The position numbers and the translations under genes are program-made. Under the pieces are notes generated by a model. That model did not search any database. It was not told the origin of the DNA and saw nothing but the letters and a program-made list of their open reading frames with translations. From the NCBI GenBank assembly GCA_024278455.1, contig JAJRTE010000235.1:1-40657 (forward strand): a stretch of DNA of 40,657 nt, given 5' to 3'. Shown here in pieces: positions 32,424 through 38,713 of the stretch; the stretch's first letter is position 1, and each line of letters begins with the position of its first letter. The stretch is from Myxococcota bacterium (GTDB taxonomy: Bacteria > Myxococcota_A > UBA796 > JAJRTE01).

Positions 32424-34001
32424 CTAGGCAGCTTGATAGAACCAGAACCTGTATATGTTCGACGGCGAACTTCCTTCCATCAGCCGCAAGCGGAAGCGCG
32501 GTCTCGGTCCGACAAGGAACTCCCCGTCGATATGGAACATGACGTTTCTCCACTGGTTTTCGCGATCATCTCCCTCGATTCGCCACACGCCGACCGGCTG
32601 GTCGTCGACACGAACCTCCTCCTCCACCTGCAGTTCCCTGAACTCCACGCGCCGCAAGACCAACATGTCGCGTCCGGGCTTCACGCCGTTGACCTGGAAG
32701 TAGACAGACCCCCGGCGGTAGGACAACCCGCTGTCCGTCACGCGATTGCCGTCCGGATAGGTGGCCGGGGTGGTACCCTGAACCACATCGTTGGGACCGA
32801 CCTCGAGACGGAAGAGATGAGCCTCTTCGGAAGCGGGACTCGTGACCTCGAGCATATCCACCAGCACGAAGGGTTTTCCATCGATGGCGAAACGTTGCGG
32901 CGGCTCCGTTCCCATGCTCTTGAGGCTCGAGTCTGTGACTTCCTCGTAGGTAGGTCCTGATGCTGCGCCGCGCTCGAGCAGATGAGGCAACTGTTCGGTG
33001 AGCCTCTCCAGGGGGGGGGTCACATCCCGGAACCGCTCCAGTGCCCGATCCACTTCACGGGTGTACTGCGCGGAATCCATCGCGGGCGTCGGTCCGAGTT
33101 CGACCGTTGCCAGCGCCTTCTGGGCGCGCTCCCACGCTTCCTTGTAGGCCTTGAACTCCTTCGAGACCCACACACGTTCCCATTCTCCCTTCTTCTGCTT
33201 GATCAGCGTGCACATCTCGTCCTCGAGGCCGATCACGCCCAGCAAGACACCCGCGACACCGGGCCGGTCCAACTGGCCGGAACGAATCAACGCGCGGGCG
33301 GAGATGATAGAAGGTCTCGGAATGTGCGCCTCGCTCACCTCGTATTCGATCAGCCATGTACCTAGCAACGCGTATCGACGTTCCAGCGCCGTCAAGAGAA
33401 GCTGCTGCGCGACGCTGCTGATCCGCCCCCCGGCCTGGCCCACGTAGGGAACGAACCGCAGGTCGATCTCTCCGGGACGTGGCGCGGCGGGATTGGGTGC
33501 GTCGCTGATCTGACGCACGTCCGGCACGATATAGATGCGTCCCAACTCCACGTCTTCCGGCCCGACGCCTTCTGTGGATATCCTGACGCGAGCCGACTCG
33601 ATGATTCTGCGGTGCCCGTGTATGCGCGAATCGGTCTCGGACACGGCGAAGTCATCGGGTCGTTCCTCATAGGAGAGGCAAACGAACACGTTGCCCGAGA
33701 ACGGCTTGGCACTTGTTCCATACTCCTCGGGGTTGACTGACAGCAGTACCGGGTCCCAAAGGAAGAGTTCGTTTCCGACGGGGTCGATGGCCATGCCGGG
33801 ATTCACCACGACCTTCAGGCCTGGAGGCTGAAGCGCCCGGACGGCCAGGCCTTCCCTGAAGTGGGGCACGACGCCTGACCCATGGAACATGCGATTGTGC
33901 AATCGGGCCTTCTCGTGGTGGTAGCCAATCCCGGCATTCCAGTCTTCCTCTGTCGCCAACATGCCGTTGAACAGGTGCAACCGCTTGAAATTCTCATTCA
34001 C
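32424..34001 (-). CDS. Baseplate-associated protein with RLHxFNGML-type N-terminal domain
   Basis: A 525-residue protein. Its N-terminal 100 residues (RLHLFNGMLATEEDW, YHHEKARLHNRMFHGSGVV, VNPGMAIDPVGNEL) match a domain I have seen described only as uncharacterised in contractile injection and tail-like clusters; it has an R-L-H-x-F-x-G then Y-H-x-x-K-x-R-x-H-N-R-x-x-H-G pattern. The middle is helical (EWERVWVSKEFKAYKEAW), and the last 130 residues look beta-rich (RFAIDGKPFVLVDML, MFHIDGEFLVGP). The start is GTG at 34001, with GAGGAGAAAAGCG before it, overlapping the end of the gpI gene by eight bases. In-frame codons further upstream, including a TTG at 34052, are less likely. The genetic position between gpI and a hub suggests a baseplate wedge, fibre or plug (inference). 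Confidence 0.75.
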   Translation of the reverse strand: MNENFKRLHLFNGMLATEEDWNAGIGYHHEKARLHNRMFHGSGVVPHFREGLAVRALQPPGLKVVVNPGMAIDPVGNELFLWDPVLLSVNPEEYGTSAKPFSGNVFVCLSYEERPDDFAVSETDSRIHGHRRIIESARVRISTEGVGPEDVELGRIYIVPDVRQISDAPNPAAPRPGEIDLRFVPYVGQAGGRISSVAQQLLLTALERRYALLGTWLIEYEVSEAHIPRPSIISARALIRSGQLDRPGVAGVLLGVIGLEDEMCTLIKQKKGEWERVWVSKEFKAYKEAWERAQKALATVELGPTPAMDSAQYTREVDRALERFRDVTPPLERLTEQLPHLLERGAASGPTYEEVTDSSLKSMGTEPPQRFAIDGKPFVLVDMLEVTSPASEEAHLFRLEVGPNDVVQGTTPATYPDGNRVTDSGLSYRRGSVYFQVNGVKPGRDMLVLRRVEFRELQVEEEVRVDDQPVGVWRIEGDDRENQWRNVMFHIDGEFLVGPRPRFRLRLMEGSSPSNIYRFWFYQAA

Positions 34002-34980
34002 CGCTTTTCTCCTCAGGAACCTCCGCGAACGAATCCCCTGATTCGTCCCCAATCTTGGAACGTGACGGCACCGGGCACTGTGCTCCCCACCGAGCGGGAG
34101 ACGTTACCACAGGGCCCGGTACTCGAGACACACCAACCACAAAGTCCCACCCGATGCGCTCCCCCTCGACCACATAGGGTGCAGCCTGCCGTGACTGAAC
34201 CACGCACGATCTCAAGTGAACCGGTTTCTCCGCATCGAGGATCCGGAGAATGCGCTCGACCACCGCTCGACCGATGGTCCGTCCAGGAGGCAACTCGACG
34301 AAGAAGGCGTCCTCGGAACGAGGAACCGTCGACACGACAGCCGACTCTGCGATGGCGGTGCGCGCGACACAGAACCCGTTGTGAGGCCACGCATTCTCCT
34401 GCACGGTGACCTCGACGCCGGTGTGCAGGTGGATCATCTCTTCCAATCCCGCCGCGGTGCCTCTCTTCGCCAGCAAGCGCGGAGCATCACGAATCACCGA
34501 CCGGACGACATCCTCTGGCCAACCTGCATCGAACTCCATGGGGATCAGAGCAGCCAGCCACGGCAGGAAGCTTGCCGGAGCGCCCTCTGGGGAGAGGAGG
34601 CGGTGCATATTCTGCACCTTCCGGCCGAGTTCCGCCAGGATCGTCTGCGGAATATACAGGAAATCGTGGAGCATGTTGGGGACCCGCTCCGCCCCTCCTG
34701 GTCCCTCCTCGTTCTTGTCTTCCTCCTGGTACACTTCGGGGAGCAATCGAATCGGATTGTCTTCTTCGACGTGGAGCTGAACCGCGGCTTCCCGCGCGAT
34801 GGGGGTACCGGCAGCAGGCGCCTGTGCGACGACGTGACCCTTCTGACCGCGATTTGGAACCAACCGGATCAATCGGGAGGCGACCCCAACGAGTTCAAGC
34901 AACCGGAGCGCCCTGTCCAGCTCCATGCCTGAAAGGTCCGGCATGGCCTGATTCCTGCTCATGTCACCCTGTTGGTCCAT
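33994..34980 (-). CDS. Phage tail protein I (gpI-type baseplate wedge) with N-terminal PASTA domain
   Basis: A 328-residue fusion. Residues about 13-75 form a PASTA domain (MPDLSGMELDRALRLLEL, then GHVVAQAPAAGTPI and VQLHVEE), a module known from penicillin-binding proteins and PknB kinases for binding peptidoglycan. Residues about 78-215 are a clear gpI/TIGR02242 tail domain: IRLLPEVYQEED, ASFLPWLAALI, DAGWPEDVVRSVIRDAPRLL and KRGTAAGLEEMIHLHTG. The remainder is a beta-rich C-terminus. gpI pairs with gpJ in the baseplate wedge. The ATG at 34980 follows AGGGGAACGGTTG; a TTG directly before it is also in frame. It lies 111 bases after the gpJ gene and overlaps the next gene by eight bases. A PASTA domain on a wedge protein is unexpected. 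Confidence 0.9.
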   Translation of the reverse strand: MDQQGDMSRNQAMPDLSGMELDRALRLLELVGVASRLIRLVPNRGQKGHVVAQAPAAGTPIAREAAVQLHVEEDNPIRLLPEVYQEEDKNEEGPGGAERVPNMLHDFLYIPQTILAELGRKVQNMHRLLSPEGAPASFLPWLAALIPMEFDAGWPEDVVRSVIRDAPRLLAKRGTAAGLEEMIHLHTGVEVTVQENAWPHNGFCVARTAIAESAVVSTVPRSEDAFFVELPPGRTIGRAVVERILRILDAEKPVHLRSCVVQSRQAAPYVVEGERIGWDFVVGVSRVPGPVVTSPARWGAQCPVPSRSKIGDESGDSFAEVPEEKSGE

Positions 34981-35091
34981 CAACCGTTCCCCTGTCCGCC
35001 GGGCTCCGTCATCCCGGCCGCCGGCGGGTCCTGACCTGCCGCCGGTATCGCGGGCGAAGCCATGCTTCCCGGCGAAGCGTCCCCTGTCGTT

Positions 35092-38000
35092 CTAGCGCAA
35101 CTCGGCGGCCTCCACCTTGACAGAAGTCAACGATGGAAGCTGGTCGTCTCTGAGCTGCAGGGATCCCTCGAGCGGATTTCCCTGCCGGTCATACATTTTC
35201 ATGTCCAACACGGATAGCACCTGGGGGCACCCGCTGACCACCTGGAACAACGCGACCCTGCGCACGGCATGACCCAGCGGCCAGCCCTTCCCATCCTCTC
35301 CGCCCACCAGCGGATGGAGATAGGCATAAAGCCGCTCGGAGACATCCTCTTCCACTCCCGTCGCCATCCGGCCTCGCAAGTACACGGTGCAGACCACGGA
35401 AAACGGGACATAGCGCGGCCCGCGCACGCTCAGCTTGACATTGAGCGTTCTCCTGTCCTCGAGGAAGCACTCCACGCGGCGGATCAACTCCTGGCTGGGG
35501 ATGAGGCGGTCTTTCAGGCTTGGCTCGTTGGGCGCCTGCGTGGGAACCACGATGATACGCACCCTGTCCTCATCCCCGACGTCCGCTGCCTCCTCTCCCC
35601 GCCTGGTAATCCGCCTCTCCACCGGCCGGGGTTCGAGACAGGCGACTCGAGCCACTCTGCGGGAGGCCTGTCTTGCCAGCACCTCGAAGTCCTCCGCCCT
35701 GTATGCCCGGTCGACAGAGAACATCAGCCGGGTGCCACGTCGAGCTGCTTCCTCCAGCCCCTCCGCCTCGGTTCCGCCGTCGGACCGGAAGGGGTTGTCC
35801 ACACTTCCGATGAGACTATTGCCTTCCTTGAGAATCGTCAGGGTGTGGGGGCCCACGTTTCCGCGTTCTCCACCACCGATCCAGTAGCTCTCGATGCGAA
35901 TGACTCGAGAACCTGGGGGAGGAATCCTGCCACGAATGCCATCTCCGAAGCTCACGATGCCGTGGTGGGGGTCGAGGCGGAAGCACCTGGAGTCGGGGCC
36001 AGCCCTGAAGAAGTGGTCGACCTGCTTCCACCGGCACCAGATGCCGTCGGCGTCCTCCTGGAGGGCGTTCTCGCCGAGATCGTCGACCAAGGCTTGCCGA
36101 TCCTCGGGCGTTCGCGGAACCTCCTTCTCCTTCACCCAGATCCTCACGTTGCCCAGGACGGGAGCCCGATTCAACCTGATCTCCTGAAATGCCTGGCCAT
36201 CGGAGGGCAGCACGCGGTTCTCGGTCTGAGTCTGGACGTGGAGCGCGTCGACGGCGTTGAGCCGGATATCCTCGATCTCGGGTGCAACGTCGTACTCGCC
36301 GTCCGAGAGCCTGGCACGAATCCAGTATCCCTTTTCCTCGAACAACTCGACCATCGCCGGCTCCGACGGCGCCTGGAACGACACGTAGCCGTCATGCTTG
36401 AGGTGCAGCGTGCCATCCTCGCACTTGGGCAGCGGCACGAATCCGTCGGGCCCAGCCACCTCCCACCGCACCCGCTGCATGGCGATACGGGCTTCCCAAT
36501 CTTCCGAGTAGGCCTCCCCGTCATCCTTGATTTTGAAGAAAATGGCGTGCGTTCCGGGAGGGAACGGGGCACTGAAGCCGAGGTACAGGGCACACGTGTA
36601 GTCGTCGCGCGGCGGGAACAACTGAACGGAGGTGCCTCGAGGGCGATTGGCGTCCCAGAGCCTCGTCAAGGTGAAATCGCTGTAACTCACGCAATGTTGT
36701 ACTGGTGCGACGGGGGCTCGCGAACGAATCTGGAGCGCCTCGAACGCAGGACCCACCTTCGGATCGGGCAGATCGAACCGATTGGACGCTTCCACCGCTT
36801 CCAGGACGGCCTGGGGCGCTCGATACTCTCCACTGACCACCCGAATGCGGATCCAGGGTCCATGAATACCCTGAATCTCCCGCTCGACAAGGTCCTCCGG
36901 CACGACGAAAGAGATCGTCCCTCCCCGCCTCAAGGCCCTCGTGTCATCCTCGAGATTGAAGCGGTTGGCACCGCTCTGAATGAACGGGTTCGGCGTGACA
37001 GCCCGGATGAGTGCCCACCGGTTTCCGGCGATCGGGTATTCGATTCGAAGCGTCAGGTCCGGGGTTGGATCCGGCCTGGGGTAAGCGTCCTGGTCTGGAG
37101 CGACGAAATCGAGTTCGACTTTGGTGCCGGCTGCTCGGAACAACTCCGCAGCCATGATGTAGCACGCACTCTCCCACTTCGGATACTCCCCCAGCGGATA
37201 GAACACCCGACTCAGGTCCAGGTTGGTGTATATGGATTCGCCACCAGGGTTCAGGAATACCGCGTCCGGAAGAACGCCCTCCTCCACACTCTCCACCTCC
37301 ACACCGATCTCATCGAAGTGGATCTGGGATCCCTCCTGTTCACTCGGAAACGGCGCCGCGCGCAGCCAAGGCCCGACGACGCCATCAATCTCGGTCTCGG
37401 ACAGGTCGGGCATGGTGTCGAGGATGACTTCGCCGCCGCCATGCCCGACAGCCAGCCTCGCCGGCACCCACCCCTCACCGTTGAAGTACTCCCAGGCCCA
37501 CCTCGCGTAGAGGTCCCGGTACGCAGATGGACCCGAAAATCGAATGTGTACGCGCATACCTACTTCACGCAGGGTCATAAAGCGACCGTCGCAAAGATAC
37601 AGAAAGCGCTCGATCGCCTTCGTTCCGGCAAACGGTGAGAACGATGTCTTCTCCGGCGTGCCCACCAGGTCGGTCACATCTCGAGTATCCAGGCCGGAGC
37701 TTGCGATGACTCTCTTGAGGCGTGCGGTGGTCAACACCAGGTCCTTCTCTGTCTCGAAAACCAACGGCTCCGTGGAGCCGGTACGCCTCGAGGCTACCTG
37801 CGTTCCTCTCTTCAGCACCTGGCCGTGCGCGGCCGGATTCGGGGAAAACGCGATAGGGGTCCGAGCGGGCACCGGAGGCGCGGGCTGTACACCCAGCACA
37901 TCGAGCAAGGAGAACAGGTTCCTCACAGGCACGCGGTTCAGCCTGTACAGCATCACTTCGGTGAGAAAAGCGAAGAGTTCCAGCAAGGTGATGCCGGGGT

Positions 38001-38142
38001 CCGAAGGATTGTGATTCGTCCATTCCGGGCAATAGATCGGGATGAGGGAGCGCATCTCCTCCATCAGGTCCTGAAATGACCTGTCGTCGAGCCTGGGCAC
38101 CGGAAAATTCTGAAACTGCTGTTTCGATAGATTGTCTGCCAT
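35092..38142 (-). CDS. Baseplate J-like wedge protein (gpJ/Afp11-type)
   Basis: A 1016-residue wedge protein of the contractile baseplate. The N-terminus (DDRSFQDLMEEM, CPEWTNHNPSDPGITLLELF, LTEVMLYRLNRVP) is diagnostic for the large baseplate J proteins of extracellular injection systems. Several beta-sandwich repeats fill the middle. The C-terminal third contains the classical gpJ part: NPFRSDGGTEAEGLEEAARR, AYRAEDFEVLARQAS, VVPTQAPNEPSLKDRLIPS and VKLSVRGPRYVPFSVVCTVYL. The size fits Afp11-like proteins and is about three times that of P2 gpJ. The ATG at 38142 is preceded by AAGGTGAG at long spacing; a GTG five codons upstream is an alternative. It follows the gp25 gene by 34 bases and is followed by the PASTA-gpI gene, the usual wedge gene order. 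Confidence 0.93.
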   Translation of the reverse strand: MADNLSKQQFQNFPVPRLDDRSFQDLMEEMRSLIPIYCPEWTNHNPSDPGITLLELFAFLTEVMLYRLNRVPVRNLFSLLDVLGVQPAPPVPARTPIAFSPNPAAHGQVLKRGTQVASRRTGSTEPLVFETEKDLVLTTARLKRVIASSGLDTRDVTDLVGTPEKTSFSPFAGTKAIERFLYLCDGRFMTLREVGMRVHIRFSGPSAYRDLYARWAWEYFNGEGWVPARLAVGHGGGEVILDTMPDLSETEIDGVVGPWLRAAPFPSEQEGSQIHFDEIGVEVESVEEGVLPDAVFLNPGGESIYTNLDLSRVFYPLGEYPKWESACYIMAAELFRAAGTKVELDFVAPDQDAYPRPDPTPDLTLRIEYPIAGNRWALIRAVTPNPFIQSGANRFNLEDDTRALRRGGTISFVVPEDLVEREIQGIHGPWIRIRVVSGEYRAPQAVLEAVEASNRFDLPDPKVGPAFEALQIRSRAPVAPVQHCVSYSDFTLTRLWDANRPRGTSVQLFPPRDDYTCALYLGFSAPFPPGTHAIFFKIKDDGEAYSEDWEARIAMQRVRWEVAGPDGFVPLPKCEDGTLHLKHDGYVSFQAPSEPAMVELFEEKGYWIRARLSDGEYDVAPEIEDIRLNAVDALHVQTQTENRVLPSDGQAFQEIRLNRAPVLGNVRIWVKEKEVPRTPEDRQALVDDLGENALQEDADGIWCRWKQVDHFFRAGPDSRCFRLDPHHGIVSFGDGIRGRIPPPGSRVIRIESYWIGGGERGNVGPHTLTILKEGNSLIGSVDNPFRSDGGTEAEGLEEAARRGTRLMFSVDRAYRAEDFEVLARQASRRVARVACLEPRPVERRITRRGEEAADVGDEDRVRIIVVPTQAPNEPSLKDRLIPSQELIRRVECFLEDRRTLNVKLSVRGPRYVPFSVVCTVYLRGRMATGVEEDVSERLYAYLHPLVGGEDGKGWPLGHAVRRVALFQVVSGCPQVLSVLDMKMYDRQGNPLEGSLQLRDDQLPSLTSVKVEAAELR

Positions 38143-38176
38143 ATTGGTGGCTCTCACCTTGTCCCACAGGCGACCG

Positions 38177-38575
38177 CTAGGATCCCTGGAGGTAGAATGG
38201 GTACACCATGTTGAACACCGTATTGACCGTGCGAATCTTGTAGCGAATCTTCACGTTGAGACGATCCACCAATTTCGCATCTTCGGTCACGTCCACGTTC
38301 AAGTCCGTTATCCGTGGTTCATGCCTGTCGAGGGCATCGTAGACGGCGTCACGGATACGCTGCCGGGTGGTCGAGTTGTTGGGGGCAAAAACATAGTTAT
38401 GGACGGCACAGCCGAAGTCGGGACGCATCACCCGTTCTCCCGGCCGGGTGGAGAGGATCAGACGTATGCACTGCTCGACGTCCTCTTCCGCCCTTGTGAG
38501 AGCGATCCCCCGCCCTTCGCTCAAGGACATCGGGGCCATGATGCCAGAGCCGAGAAACCCGGCCTTTTTCGCCAT
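38177..38575 (-). CDS. gp25/gpW-type baseplate wedge protein
   Basis: A 132-residue member of the GPW/gp25 family, which links the sheath to the baseplate wedge in phages, eCIS and type VI systems (TssE). The family landmarks are present: ILSTRPGERVMRPDFG at about 40-55, a helix with TTRQRIRDAVYDALDR, and the strongly conserved Glu-Pro-Arg (86-88), which starts the core strand RITDLNVDV. The length is normal. The ATG is preceded by GGAGGACAGGGAG, one of the best ribosome sites in the window. It begins the gp25-gpJ-gpI set. The 138 bases between it and the hub A gene (38576-38713) hold nothing that I recognise. Confidence 0.94.
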   Translation of the reverse strand: MAKKAGFLGSGIMAPMSLSEGRGIALTRAEEDVEQCIRLILSTRPGERVMRPDFGCAVHNYVFAPNNSTTRQRIRDAVYDALDRHEPRITDLNVDVTEDAKLVDRLNVKIRYKIRTVNTVFNMVYPFYLQGS

Positions 38576-38713
38576 CTCCCTGTCCTCCTCGACGCAGCCA
38601 ACCCGCGATCGACCCCTTCGCTCCGCCCCTCTCCCATCCCTCCAGGCAAGCGTTCCTCGGGGCGTTTCCGCTTCTCCACGCTCCGGGCAACGGCCGGCGG
38701 CGCACGAGTGGTC

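Noticed and set aside
35269-37638. 789-codon plus-strand open frame
   Set aside because: It lies wholly opposite the gpJ gene, whose protein is clearly recognisable along its length; the plus-strand text has no family features.
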